Assembly (NCBI RefSeq): GCF_963457605.1
Contig: NZ_OY735139.1
Location: 3,750,001-3,814,000, forward strand
Length of the DNA: 64,000 nt
Source: an uncultured Gellertiella sp.
GTDB taxonomy: Bacteria > Pseudomonadota > Alphaproteobacteria > Rhizobiales > Rhizobiaceae
Direction: 5' to 3'
The position numbers and the translations under genes were made by a program. Below the pieces are notes generated by a model. It searched no databases. It was not told the DNA's origin and saw nothing but the letters and a program-made list of their open reading frames with translations. Below, piece after piece: positions 17,020-25,992 of this stretch. Position 1 is the first letter of the stretch. Each line of letters starts with the position of its first letter.

Positions 17020-20000
17020 ATGAGATTCACCGCACATGGCCCCTCGATTCCCGACGAAATACTGCTCGCTCTTGACAGGAACGAGGTTGTTTTTTTCTGT
17101 GGCGCTGGAGTTTCGCAGGCTCGGGCTGGACTTTTAAACTTTGCGCAACTGGCTAAAAAGGTCATAGACCAGCTTGCACCTGCGAAAGGAAGCCCTGCGC
17201 GCAAGCTGCTAGACACCGCGACCAGTCTTAGCCCCATCGAAGGAGTCGGGGGCTTCGTAGCAACTGATAGGGTCTTCTCTCTCCTCGAGCGGGAATTTGA
17301 CACCTCGGATATTCACGCCGCAGTCGCGGCTGCATTGAAGCCGCAAGGTGATGCCGATCACTCAGCTCATGAAGTTGTGCTCGATCTGGCTGGCAGGAGG
17401 TCTGGGGCCATCCGTCTGGTCACCACCAATTTCGATCGGTTGTTCGAAGATTGTGATCCCAAAGCAAGATCGATCGGGCCAGGGCATCTTCCTGACCCGA
17501 AGCGTGCCGATTTGAATGCAGTGATTCATCTCCATGGACGTGTCGACCCGAAATATCTCGGCTCGGACGACGAAGGCTTCGTTTTATCGAGCGGCGACTT
17601 CGGCCGCGCCTATCTTGCCGACGGCTGGGCTGCCAGGTTCATCCAGTCCCTGCTCTCACGTTTCAGCATAGTGTTTCTCGGCTATTCGGCCGACGACCCT
17701 CCTGTGCAATACCTGCTGGAAGCTCTGAAGGGAGCCTCTCAGGCACATGGGCGAATGTACGCTTTCCAGTCCGGCGAGAGCGCTGTCGCTTCTTCCCTGT
17801 GGGAGAACAAGGGCGTACATGCGATGGCCTACGATCCGTCCGACGGACATAAAGCCCTGTGGTCGACCTTGGAAGCATGGGCACAACGCGCCATCGACGT
17901 CGATGGATGGCACGACCAGGTTATCGAGAAAGCGGTTCGCGGTCCCGAGGCGTTACATCCCCACGAGCGTGGTCAGGTCGCTCACATCCTTTCATCTGCG
18001 GATGGAGTCCGCCGACTGACGCAGCTTGCTGATGGCGGCATTCCAGCTTCATGGCTTCGCGTTATCGATCCAAGGGAGCGCTATGGACAACCCGAAATAG
18101 ACGCGAGCTCGTCGAAAGGACGTATCGATCCATTCGATCAATTCGGCCTTGACGACGACGTACCACCGCCGCCGCCTGATTCCCATGAACGCAACCGCTC
18201 AAATCTGACACAACCACGGGAGGTTCCAAAGAATAGCTGGGACGGTTTCGATTTATACCCGAGTGATGCGTTGGACGCGGCTCTGTGGTCGGGGATCTTT
18301 TATGGACGCAACGCTGCCATAGCGGACGCATTGCCGACCCGCCTCGATCTACTCGCAATCTGGCTCATGAACGTGGCGCATCAACCGGACGCGTTCTCGT
18401 GGGCGTTGAAACAACCCGATGTCCATCCACGGGTAAAGGTTTTGTTGTCGTCGGCGATCAGAGGCGGAGCCGACAAGTTTCCCGCCGAGATCGCACGGGG
18501 GTGGCGATATCTATTCCGGACGTGGGAGGACCGTCGCGAAGAACCTGATCAAGTCGCCTCCGCTATCTCGGCCGAAGTAAATGCTTCGGTATGGTCTGAC
18601 GAAATGGTGCGGCGTCTCATGAGCACTCGGCGCCCTCGCCTCAGAATAGAGCCGCCCTTCAGAGTTGGACCATCATCTGACGATGACCGAGTTTTCATTT
18701 TGAAGATCGAGTATCCGATGCCCGATGTCGATGTGGAGGTTCCGCCGGAGATGCTTAGAGTTGCCGTCGCGAGGCTTCGTGAAAACTTGGACTATGCGAG
18801 ATCGCTTGAGGCTGAAGTGCGTGGGAGCGATTGGATCTATTTGCCAACGACATACGAGACCGATGCACAGCCCCTGGACTTGCATGGCTATGGCCTTGTG
18901 GGACCTGTTTTGGAAATGCAGAGAATGCTGGCCCGCCTGGCCGCCAACGATCCTGCGACTGCGCATGCCGAGTTTCTCCGGTGGCCAGTTGACGACGACG
19001 GTATCTTCTCCCGGTTACGCATATGGGCGGCTCGTCATCCGAGTATCACGACGGCTGAAGAGGCAGCGACGATATTAGTAGGGCTGTCGGACAAGGCCTT
19101 CTGGGGAAGCCTTCACCAGCGCGACCTCTTGATGACCTTCAGCCGTCGATGGAGCGACTTTCCGCAGCGGGCTCGTCTTGAGATAGAGCGCAAGCTAACC
19201 TCCACCAACTATCCCGGGGAGAACCCCGGCAGAAGTGCTGAATACAACGACCGAGCGCTCCTCGAGCGGTTGCGATGGCTCGACGCTCAGGACTTGCGGT
19301 TCTCGTTCGACATCGAGGGGATGGTTGCCGATATAGCTGCCAGGCTAGGAGGTGAGCTACCGGACATCGATGACGCAATCGAGGACACTCAGCCGAAAGT
19401 GTTCTCAATCGCGACGAATAACGATCCCGGAGTCCTCAACGCGCTCCCAATTGCGGAGATCCTCTCCAACGCAAGAGTTCCTGAGGAAATCGACTATCGA
19501 AACCACGTGCGACACGACCCCTTCTCCGGATTGGTAGAGCTGCGCCCCATTAAGGCGCTCGCGGCGCTCTCATACGAGGCGAGGAATGGGAGAATTCACG
19601 TCGAGGCTTGGGAGTCCTTTCTTCGCTCTGATAAAAGGGAACAGGACCCGACAAGGCTGCTGGGCCTGATCTGCGGGAGACTTGGGACTATGACGGCGGC
19701 GAATTTGTCGCAGATTCTCTATCCAGCGGGGGAATGGATGAAGCGCCTCGCTCGCCGCTTGGTGGCCGAGCTTCCGGATCCGTTCGAATCCTTGTGGCAG
19801 AAGATGGTAGAAGCTGCAGCCGCATTCCCTGCCACGGAAGGTGAGAGATATGCCGAGAGGAACTGGGCCGACGACGGCCTGAACAGGCCTGTTGGAATGT
19901 TGACGCAGGCCCTCCTTCAAGATCCCAGTCTTTCAGGGAGACGTCGGAACTCAGGACTGCAAGCAGACTGGAAGGCGAAGATGGAAACCCTCCTGTCTCT

Positions 20001-20808
20001 ACCTGGTGATCTGCGTCGGCATGCCCTTGTCTTCGCATCATTCCAATTCGTGTTTTTCTGGCTGGTCGATCCGAAATGGGCTGAAGCCGTAATCATGCCC
20101 AGCATGAAATCCGAAGGCCCTGACGGAGATGCGTTCTGGGATGGCTTTGTTTGGGCCAATTGGGTGCCCCCTCCACGACTATTCCGGAAGATGACAGTCT
20201 CGATTGTTCGCAGAGTTGCCGAAGGCTCCCGCCGAAAACCGATTACGGACAGCCTCGCAGACATACTCCTATACGCCTGGATCGAGTGGTTCGACCGGAA
20301 AAGGCCTCCGCTCACCAACGCGCAGTTTAGAGAGTCCATTGTCGAAGGCGGAACGCAGTTCGGGGTGCGGGTGCTCTGGAAACTAAGGGGACGATTGAAA
20401 GAGAATACGGTGTCCCGCGAAAAGGTCGCCCTGTTTTTCCACGAGGTCTGGCCGCTTCAAAAGGCGCTGAAATCGGAAGAGACGTCGCGCGCGCTCAGCC
20501 GAGTCTTGTTCGAATCGGGAGATTTGTTCCCTGAGGTGGCGAGCCTCATCGTCGGGCGGCTCGTGCCGTGCGATAATTTCGACGCGTACGCGATATCCTC
20601 CGAAGAGATAGGCAGAATTATTGAGACTTATCCCCAAGCGCTTCTCGAGGTCCTCCTGCGCCTGCTGCCGATCGATGTTAACCGCTGGCCTCATTCGATA
20701 GGGAAAATCCTCGATCAGCTCGCCTGCGCGCCACAAGTCAACACTGATGCCGGTCTCATACGACTGAGGAGAATGATGGGACGACCGCTTATCCAACTTG
20801 CCAATTGA
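17020..20808 (+). CDS. Large SIR2-domain protein, probable NAD-depleting phage defence effector
   Basis: A 1262-aa protein with an N-terminal sirtuin-like domain (about 10-290) and a long, mostly helical C-terminal region of about 860 residues that was not recognised. The sirtuin NAD-site signatures are intact: FFCGAGVS (26-32), VTTNFDR with the catalytic Asn137, HLHG with His172, and FLGYSADDPP (219-228). A low-complexity linker with five Pro (382-386) separates the halves. In defence-associated sirtuins (DSR, ThsA) such domains hydrolyse NAD+ when a phage protein is sensed by the C-terminal part, giving abortive infection; the role here is inferred from architecture and size. It stands alone between conserved genes, convergent with the deacetylase. 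By eye its codons use more A/T in third positions than its neighbours, which suggests transfer. The ATG at 17020 lacks a clear ribosome site. Confidence 0.88.
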   Translation: MRFTAHGPSIPDEILLALDRNEVVFFCGAGVSQARAGLLNFAQLAKKVIDQLAPAKGSPARKLLDTATSLSPIEGVGGFVATDRVFSLLEREFDTSDIHAAVAAALKPQGDADHSAHEVVLDLAGRRSGAIRLVTTNFDRLFEDCDPKARSIGPGHLPDPKRADLNAVIHLHGRVDPKYLGSDDEGFVLSSGDFGRAYLADGWAARFIQSLLSRFSIVFLGYSADDPPVQYLLEALKGASQAHGRMYAFQSGESAVASSLWENKGVHAMAYDPSDGHKALWSTLEAWAQRAIDVDGWHDQVIEKAVRGPEALHPHERGQVAHILSSADGVRRLTQLADGGIPASWLRVIDPRERYGQPEIDASSSKGRIDPFDQFGLDDDVPPPPPDSHERNRSNLTQPREVPKNSWDGFDLYPSDALDAALWSGIFYGRNAAIADALPTRLDLLAIWLMNVAHQPDAFSWALKQPDVHPRVKVLLSSAIRGGADKFPAEIARGWRYLFRTWEDRREEPDQVASAISAEVNASVWSDEMVRRLMSTRRPRLRIEPPFRVGPSSDDDRVFILKIEYPMPDVDVEVPPEMLRVAVARLRENLDYARSLEAEVRGSDWIYLPTTYETDAQPLDLHGYGLVGPVLEMQRMLARLAANDPATAHAEFLRWPVDDDGIFSRLRIWAARHPSITTAEEAATILVGLSDKAFWGSLHQRDLLMTFSRRWSDFPQRARLEIERKLTSTNYPGENPGRSAEYNDRALLERLRWLDAQDLRFSFDIEGMVADIAARLGGELPDIDDAIEDTQPKVFSIATNNDPGVLNALPIAEILSNARVPEEIDYRNHVRHDPFSGLVELRPIKALAALSYEARNGRIHVEAWESFLRSDKREQDPTRLLGLICGRLGTMTAANLSQILYPAGEWMKRLARRLVAELPDPFESLWQKMVEAAAAFPATEGERYAERNWADDGLNRPVGMLTQALLQDPSLSGRRRNSGLQADWKAKMETLLSLPGDLRRHALVFASFQFVFFWLVDPKWAEAVIMPSMKSEGPDGDAFWDGFVWANWVPPPRLFRKMTVSIVRRVAEGSRRKPITDSLADILLYAWIEWFDRKRPPLTNAQFRESIVEGGTQFGVRVLWKLRGRLKENTVSREKVALFFHEVWPLQKALKSEETSRALSRVLFESGDLFPEVASLIVGRLVPCDNFDAYAISSEEIGRIIETYPQALLEVLLRLLPIDVNRWPHSIGKILDQLACAPQVNTDAGLIRLRRMMGRPLIQLAN

Positions 20809-20886
20809 TAGCGGTGTCCGCTTCGGCGGTGAGGCGAAGACGGCTCCAATGACCGAAACGAATGCGCAAAGCATACATTCCCCGCC

Positions 20887-21924
20887 TTACGCCCCCTCAA
20901 ACCCCTGCAGCACGCCCACGGCGTTCACGGCGATTTCGGCGACGGCGTAGCCGCCTTCCATGACGAAGAGGGTGGGCAGGCCGAGTTTGGCGATGCGGGC
21001 GCCGATGACGGGGTAGTTTTCGGTCTTCAGCCTGAACTTGCTGATCGGGTCCTTCTCGAACGTGTCGACGCCCAGCGAGACGACGACCACGTCGGGCTGG
21101 TAATCGGCGAGCTTGCGGCAGCCGTCTTCCAGTGCCTGGCTCCAGACATCCCAGCCGGTGCCGTGATGCATGGGATAGTTGATGTTGAAGCCTTCGCCTT
21201 CGCCAGCGCCCCTTTCGTCGGCAAAGCCGAGGAAATGCGGATATTCGTCATCGGGATGGCCATGCAGGTTGATCACCTGCACATCGGCGCGGTTGTAGAA
21301 GATCTGCTGGGTGCCGTTGCCATGGTGATAGTCGACATCGAGGATCGACACCCGGCGCGCCCCCTGGTCGAGAAAGCGCTGGGCGGCGACGGCGGCATTG
21401 TTGATATAGCAATAGCCGGCCATGAAATCGGTGCCGGCGTGATGGCCGGGCGGGCGGCAGAGGGCAAAGGCCGAGGTCTCGCCGGCATTCATCAGGTCGA
21501 CGGCGGTCAGCGCCACGTCATGCGAACTCTTGATCGCGTCCCAGGTGCCCGCGACGAAGCCGACGCTGTTGTCGAAGGAATAATAGCCGAACTGCGCATC
21601 GAAATGCCGTGGCAGCACATCCTGCCGCACGGCCCGCGTCGGGAAGACATAGGGAAGGGCGGTCGCATCCGCGGGGCGTCCTTCGGCCAGCCACCGGTCC
21701 CAGACGGTCGGCAGGAAGGCCAGATAGTCGGGTTTGTGCACCTTCGCGGCGGTCGAAAGATCATGTTCGGCGGGGGCAAGTACCGGGCCAAGGCCGACGT
21801 CATGAATGCGCTGGTGGATATATTCCGCCCGTTCCGGCTTTTCGAAACAGGGCACGGGCTGGCCGAAGACGACTTCGATATGGCCGGAATGGCCCTTGTG
21901 ACGGGGGGAATAGACAGTTTTCAT
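20887..21924 (-). CDS. Histone-deacetylase-family acetylpolyamine amidohydrolase-like enzyme
   Basis: A 345-aa zinc hydrolase of the HDAC superfamily. The active site is complete: the His pair in RPPGHHAG (161-162), zinc ligands Asp198 and His200 in DVDYHHGNG, and the third Asp in SLGVDTF. The start MKTVYSPRHKGHSGHIEVVFGQPVPCFEKPERAEYI and the length match acetylpolyamine amidohydrolases of Mycoplana/Pseudomonas, which release acetate from N-acetylputrescine and relatives. It lies last in a minus-strand set with a polyamine-type ABC transporter, which supports that substrate class. A terminator-like hairpin separates it from the binding-protein gene. Confidence 0.88.
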   Translation of the reverse strand: MKTVYSPRHKGHSGHIEVVFGQPVPCFEKPERAEYIHQRIHDVGLGPVLAPAEHDLSTAAKVHKPDYLAFLPTVWDRWLAEGRPADATALPYVFPTRAVRQDVLPRHFDAQFGYYSFDNSVGFVAGTWDAIKSSHDVALTAVDLMNAGETSAFALCRPPGHHAGTDFMAGYCYINNAAVAAQRFLDQGARRVSILDVDYHHGNGTQQIFYNRADVQVINLHGHPDDEYPHFLGFADERGAGEGEGFNINYPMHHGTGWDVWSQALEDGCRKLADYQPDVVVVSLGVDTFEKDPISKFRLKTENYPVIGARIAKLGLPTLFVMEGGYAVAEIAVNAVGVLQGFEGA

Positions 21925-21955
21925 CGAGTGGGATTCCGCGACTGTGGGACAGGGA

Positions 21956-21992
21956 CAAAAATGCCCCGCCCGGGGCCTGCCACGGGCGGGGC
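21956..21992 (-). terminator. Terminator/attenuator between the binding-protein and deacetylase genes
   Basis: GCCCCGCCCG and CGGGCGGGGC form a 10-bp stem (21963-21972 with 21983-21992). Read on the minus strand the hairpin is followed by ATTTTTG. It comes 14 bases after the binding-protein stop and before the deacetylase start, so it should reduce transcription of the last gene. Confidence 0.75.
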
Positions 21993-22006
21993 GCGGGGAG
22001 AGGGGC

Positions 22007-23041
22007 CTACTTCTGCAGCTCGGTCCAGATCTTGGTGTAGATTTCCTGGGTGGCGGGATCGCAGAGCCGCATCAGGTCCACCTTGTCCTTGAGTTCCGCC
22101 GGAACTTTCAGTTCGGGCGCGTCCTTCATGTCGGCGGGCATGTATTTGTCCGATCCGGCAATGCCGTTGGCATAGCGGGCAAAGGCCGAGATCATCGCCG
22201 CATTTTCCGGGTCCATGATGAAGTTCTGGAACAGCTTGGCATTCTCGACATTCTTGGCGTCCTTCAGCACCACGACATTGTCCGACCAGGTGTTGATGCC
22301 TTCCTTCGGATAGCCGTAATGGATGTTGGGCTTGGCCAGGCGCTGGCGCAGGGCAGAGCCGTTCCAGTCAGAGGTCGCGCCATAGTCACCGGCCGTCATC
22401 TTCTCGATGGTCGTATATTCCATCGAAATCCAGTTCGGCTTGGAATTGACCAGGGTGTCCCGCACCTTCTTCAGCAGCGTCTTGTCATTGTCGCAGAGGT
22501 TGCCGCCATTGTACTTGATCGCGGCATAGATCACGTCGTTCATCTCGGGAACCACGTTGACCTTGCCCTTCAGCTCCGCCGGCGTGTCGAACAGGATGCC
22601 CCAGGTATTGATGTCACCCTTGTAGACATCGGTATTGACGCTGACGCCGACAGTGCCGAGCTGCCACGGAACCGAATATTTGCGGCCGGGGTCGAAGGCC
22701 GGGTCCTTCCATTCCGGCGCAATATTCTTGCCGTTTTCCATCTGGCCGGGATCGGTTTCCAGCAGCAGGCCTTCGGAAATCCAGGTCGGCACGAAGGACT
22801 GGGAGGGAACCGCAATATCGAAGCCATGGCCACCGGCGCGGATCTTGGCGAGCGCCGTGTCGTTGGAATCATAGTCGGTCAGCGTCACCTTCACATTGTA
22901 TTTCTGCTCGAATTTCTTGATCAGGTCCGGGTTGGTATAGTTGCCCCAGTTGTAGATGTTGAGCTGGCCATCGGCCAGCGCCAGCGTGGAGGAAGCCATC
23001 AGCGCGGCGAGCGCCAGTCCGAGTGAGCGTGCTTTTTTCAT
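22007..23041 (-). CDS. potF: Polyamine ABC transporter, periplasmic substrate-binding protein
   Basis: A 344-aa PotD/PotF-family binding protein. The signal peptide is MKKARSLGLALAALMASSTLALA. The mature start DGQLNIYNWGNYTNPDLIKKFEQKYNVKVTLTDYDSND is the hallmark of this family, as are GGHGFDIAVPS and YGATSDWNGSA. The two permeases and the ATPase lie directly upstream on the same strand. Putrescine, spermidine or an acetylated polyamine are possible ligands; the adjacent acetylpolyamine hydrolase favours the last. The gene symbol is by family only. Confidence 0.9.
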   Translation of the reverse strand: MKKARSLGLALAALMASSTLALADGQLNIYNWGNYTNPDLIKKFEQKYNVKVTLTDYDSNDTALAKIRAGGHGFDIAVPSQSFVPTWISEGLLLETDPGQMENGKNIAPEWKDPAFDPGRKYSVPWQLGTVGVSVNTDVYKGDINTWGILFDTPAELKGKVNVVPEMNDVIYAAIKYNGGNLCDNDKTLLKKVRDTLVNSKPNWISMEYTTIEKMTAGDYGATSDWNGSALRQRLAKPNIHYGYPKEGINTWSDNVVVLKDAKNVENAKLFQNFIMDPENAAMISAFARYANGIAGSDKYMPADMKDAPELKVPAELKDKVDLMRLCDPATQEIYTKIWTELQK

Positions 23042-23069
23042 GAGTCAGTTCCTCTCTGTTTTTATTGTC

Positions 23070-23870
23070 TCAGGCGGGTTTTCTGTTGACGAAGAAGAAG
23101 ACGGTGACGACGGCGACCGACAGCACCAGGAACACGGTCGAGATCGCGTTCATCTCCGGGGTGATGGAGCGGCGCAACTGGCCCAGCATATAGGTCGGCA
23201 GCGTATCCTGGCCTGCCGACTTGACGAACTGGGTGATGACGACGTCATCGAGCGAGATGACGAAGGCAAGCATCATGCCGGCCAGTATCCCCGGCCAGAG
23301 CAGCGGCAGGGTGACAAAGCGGAAGGCGTTGAACGGGGTCGCATAGAGATCGGCTGCCGCCCGTTCCAGCGTTTCGTCCATGTTTTCCAGCCGGGCGCGG
23401 ATCGGCAGATAGGCAAAGGGAATGCAGAAGGCGGCATGCGCCGCAATCAGGTAGCCAAGGCCTGAATAGCCCGTCCATTGCTTGATCTGCGCAAAGACGA
23501 TCAGCAGCGCCACGGCGGTGACGATTTCCGGCACCATCAGCGGCAGGTTGATGAAGGCATATTTCGCCGTCAGCCCGCGATAGGGCGCAGTGCGCGTCGT
23601 GGCGATGGCGGCCAGCGTTGCCGCCGCCGTCGAGATGATCGCCGCGACCACGGCGATTTCGAGCGAACGCAGCGAGGTGTCGATCACCAGCTGGTTGTCG
23701 GCGGCCTTGGCGAACCAGCGCAGGGACAGGCCCTGCCAGTCGCTGAGCGACGAGCCCGCATTGAAGGCAAAGATCACCAGAACCGCAATCGGCAGGTAGA
23801 GCGCAAAGAAGCTGAAGAGCGCGATGGTGGCAAAACCGCGCTGGCGGCGGATGGAGAAGGATTCAGCCAT
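23070..23870 (-). CDS. potI: Polyamine ABC transporter permease (PotI-like)
   Basis: A 266-aa inner-membrane permease with about six TM segments. The ABC-permease EAA loop reads ERAAADLYATPFNAFRFVTLPLLWPGI. The ATG at 23870 was chosen because GGAGG precedes it at 5 bases; it overlaps the end of the other permease gene by 8 bases (ATGGCTGA), a typical coupled junction. A further upstream ATG (23906) would lie deep inside the neighbouring gene. Confidence 0.92.
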   Translation of the reverse strand: MAESFSIRRQRGFATIALFSFFALYLPIAVLVIFAFNAGSSLSDWQGLSLRWFAKAADNQLVIDTSLRSLEIAVVAAIISTAAATLAAIATTRTAPYRGLTAKYAFINLPLMVPEIVTAVALLIVFAQIKQWTGYSGLGYLIAAHAAFCIPFAYLPIRARLENMDETLERAAADLYATPFNAFRFVTLPLLWPGILAGMMLAFVISLDDVVITQFVKSAGQDTLPTYMLGQLRRSITPEMNAISTVFLVLSVAVVTVFFFVNRKPA

Positions 23871-24786
23871 GTGCACCTCCCTTTTCAGTGCCGGCATTGC
23901 GGACATAGGCGAGCATCGCCACCATGACGATCAGCATCAGCGCTATCGACAGGGATGAGCCGAGCGGCCAGTTGCGGCCCTGGCCGAATTGCAGCTCGAT
24001 CAGGTTGCCGAGCATCATGTTCTTGCCGCCGCCGAGAATGCTGGGAGTCACATAGGCCCCGAGCGAGGGAATGAAGACGAGGATCGAGCCGGCGATGATG
24101 CCGGGCTTGACCAGAGGGATGATGATCTTCCACAGCACCTGGCGCGGCGTCGCATAGAGATCGTAGCCCGCCTCGACGAGGCGGAAATCGATCTTTTCCA
24201 TGCTGGCATAGAGCGGCAGCACCATCAGCGGCAGATAGACATAGACCATGCCGGCCAGAACCGCGCCGTCGGTAAACAGCATCTGGACCGGCTGGTCGAT
24301 GACATGCAACCGGATCAGGATGGTGTTGATCAGCCCCTCGTTGCGGATGATTTCCAGCATGGCGAAGGTGCGGATCAGGATATTGGTCCAGAACGGAATG
24401 GTGATCAGGAACAGCCACAGCTCGCGGGTCCGTTCCGGCCTGGTGGCGATGAAATAGGCGGTCGGAAAGCCGAAGAACAGCGTGACGATGGTGGTGACGA
24501 TCGACAGCCCCACCGAGCGGTTGAAAATCGTCAGATGTGCCGAAGCGATCGACACGGTGTCATCAAAAATGTCGCGCTCGAATACCACGCCGAACCAGGC
24601 ATCGGTGGAAAAGCTCCAGACCACATTGCCATAGGGGCCAGGGGTCAGGAAGGAATAGATGAGCACGATCAGCAGCGGGCCTGTGGCGGCCAGAAGAATG
24701 ATCAGCAGGGCGGGGGCAGAAAGCAGCCAGCGATTGCGGATCGTCCGGCGCTTTTCACTCTCGATCATGTCGGTTTGCACTGTCAT
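23863..24786 (-). CDS. potH: Polyamine ABC transporter permease (PotH-like)
   Basis: A 307-aa inner-membrane permease; the first TM is LLSAPALLIILLAATGPLLIVLIYSFL (about 22-48), with five more after it. The EAA loop is VEAGYDLYATPRQVLWKIIIPLVKPGI. It starts 5 bases after the ATPase gene and ends overlapping the second permease, so the three are one transcription unit. Confidence 0.92.
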   Translation of the reverse strand: MTVQTDMIESEKRRTIRNRWLLSAPALLIILLAATGPLLIVLIYSFLTPGPYGNVVWSFSTDAWFGVVFERDIFDDTVSIASAHLTIFNRSVGLSIVTTIVTLFFGFPTAYFIATRPERTRELWLFLITIPFWTNILIRTFAMLEIIRNEGLINTILIRLHVIDQPVQMLFTDGAVLAGMVYVYLPLMVLPLYASMEKIDFRLVEAGYDLYATPRQVLWKIIIPLVKPGIIAGSILVFIPSLGAYVTPSILGGGKNMMLGNLIELQFGQGRNWPLGSSLSIALMLIVMVAMLAYVRNAGTEKGGAHG

Positions 24787-24790
24787 GGCG

Positions 24791-25885
24791 TCATGCCCTC
24801 AGCACGCGGGCAGCGCCCGGCTCGAAGCGGATGCCGACGCGCTCGCCCCTGGCAAGCCCAAAACTCTGGCTCGGCTTGTTCTGGGCTCGCACCTTGAAGT
24901 CACCGCCGGCATCAAGCGTGATGTCGAAATAGGTATCGGTGCCGAAATAGATGATTTCCGAAAGCGTCCCCGAGATATTGGCTTCGGCGCTGTCAGCTGC
25001 GACGAGCGCCGCATGTTCCGGACGCAGAACCAGCGTCACCGGCCCTGTCGTGTCGAGACCGGCGGGCAGGCCCGCCTTGATCCGGGCGCCACCGGCAAGC
25101 TCCACCTCGGCCACCCCGCCCTCGGCCGACAGCAGCCTTGCCTCGATGAAATTCGATTCGCCGATGAAATCGGCGACAAACCGGACGCTTGGCGCATCAT
25201 AGATCTCGCGCGGCGAGCCGACCTGGAGGATGTTGCCCGCTTCCATGACTGCGATCCGGTCCGACATGGTCAGCGCCTCCTCCTGGTCATGGGTGACAAA
25301 GACGAAGGTGATGCCGGTTTCGGCCTGGAGCCGCTTCAGTTCGATCTGCATTTCCTTGCGCAGCTTGTAATCGAGCGCCGACAGCGGTTCGTCAAGCAGC
25401 AGCACCTTCGGCTTGGGCGCCAGCGCCCGGGCGAGCGCCACGCGCTGCTGCTGGCCACCCGACAACTGGCTGGTCTTGCGGTTGCCGTATTTCTCCATCC
25501 GCACCAGCTTCAGCATTTCGGCGACGCGGGCGTCGATTTCCGCCTTCGGGCGGCCGAGCATCTTCAGGCCGAAGCCAAGATTGTCCGCCACCGTCATGTG
25601 TGGAAACAGCGCGTAGTTCTGGAACACCGTGTTGATTGGCCGCTTGTAGGGCGGCATGGCGGCAATCGGCGTGCCGTCCAGCAGGATTTCCCCGGTGGAC
25701 GGGAACTCGAACCCGGCAATCAGCCGCAGAAGGGTGGTCTTGCCGCAGCCGGAAGGCCCAAGCAGCGTGAAGAACTCGTTCTGGCGAATGGAAAGGCTGG
25801 CATTCCGGACCGCAGTGACGGCGCCATCCCCGGCGCCGTAGGTCTTCGAGACGTCACGAATATCAATCGCATTGGAAGCAGGCAT
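24791..25885 (-). CDS. potG: Polyamine ABC transporter ATP-binding protein
   Basis: A 364-aa ABC ATPase. Walker A is GPSGCGKTT, the signature is [15 protein letters not shown], Walker B is [12 protein letters not shown], and the C-terminal TOBE domain (about 280-360) is present. The [16 protein letters not shown]-loop and the [11 protein letters not shown] switch region match PotA/PotG. It is the first transporter gene on the minus strand, 108 bases after the YtcJ-type amidohydrolase. Confidence 0.93.
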   Translation of the reverse strand: MPASNAIDIRDVSKTYGAGDGAVTAVRNASLSIRQNEFFTLLGPSGCGKTTLLRLIAGFEFPSTGEILLDGTPIAAMPPYKRPINTVFQNYALFPHMTVADNLGFGLKMLGRPKAEIDARVAEMLKLVRMEKYGNRKTSQLSGGQQQRVALARALAPKPKVLLLDEPLSALDYKLRKEMQIELKRLQAETGITFVFVTHDQEEALTMSDRIAVMEAGNILQVGSPREIYDAPSVRFVADFIGESNFIEARLLSAEGGVAEVELAGGARIKAGLPAGLDTTGPVTLVLRPEHAALVAADSAEANISGTLSEIIYFGTDTYFDITLDAGGDFKVRAQNKPSQSFGLARGERVGIRFEPGAARVLRA

Positions 25886-25992
25886 GATCGGATTTTCACC
25901 CTTTATACGTTTTAAATTCCCCTGAAGGAGAGAAGATCACGCCATCTAGCCTTTGACAATGCGGATTATGTCGTAAACCCGAAGTATATTTA

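Noticed and set aside
16817-20823. 9-bp inverted pair AAGCGGACA (16817) / TGTCCGCTT (20815) flanking the SIR2 gene
   Set aside because: Short enough to occur by chance in 4 kb, and not at the exact gene edges; not enough to call island ends.
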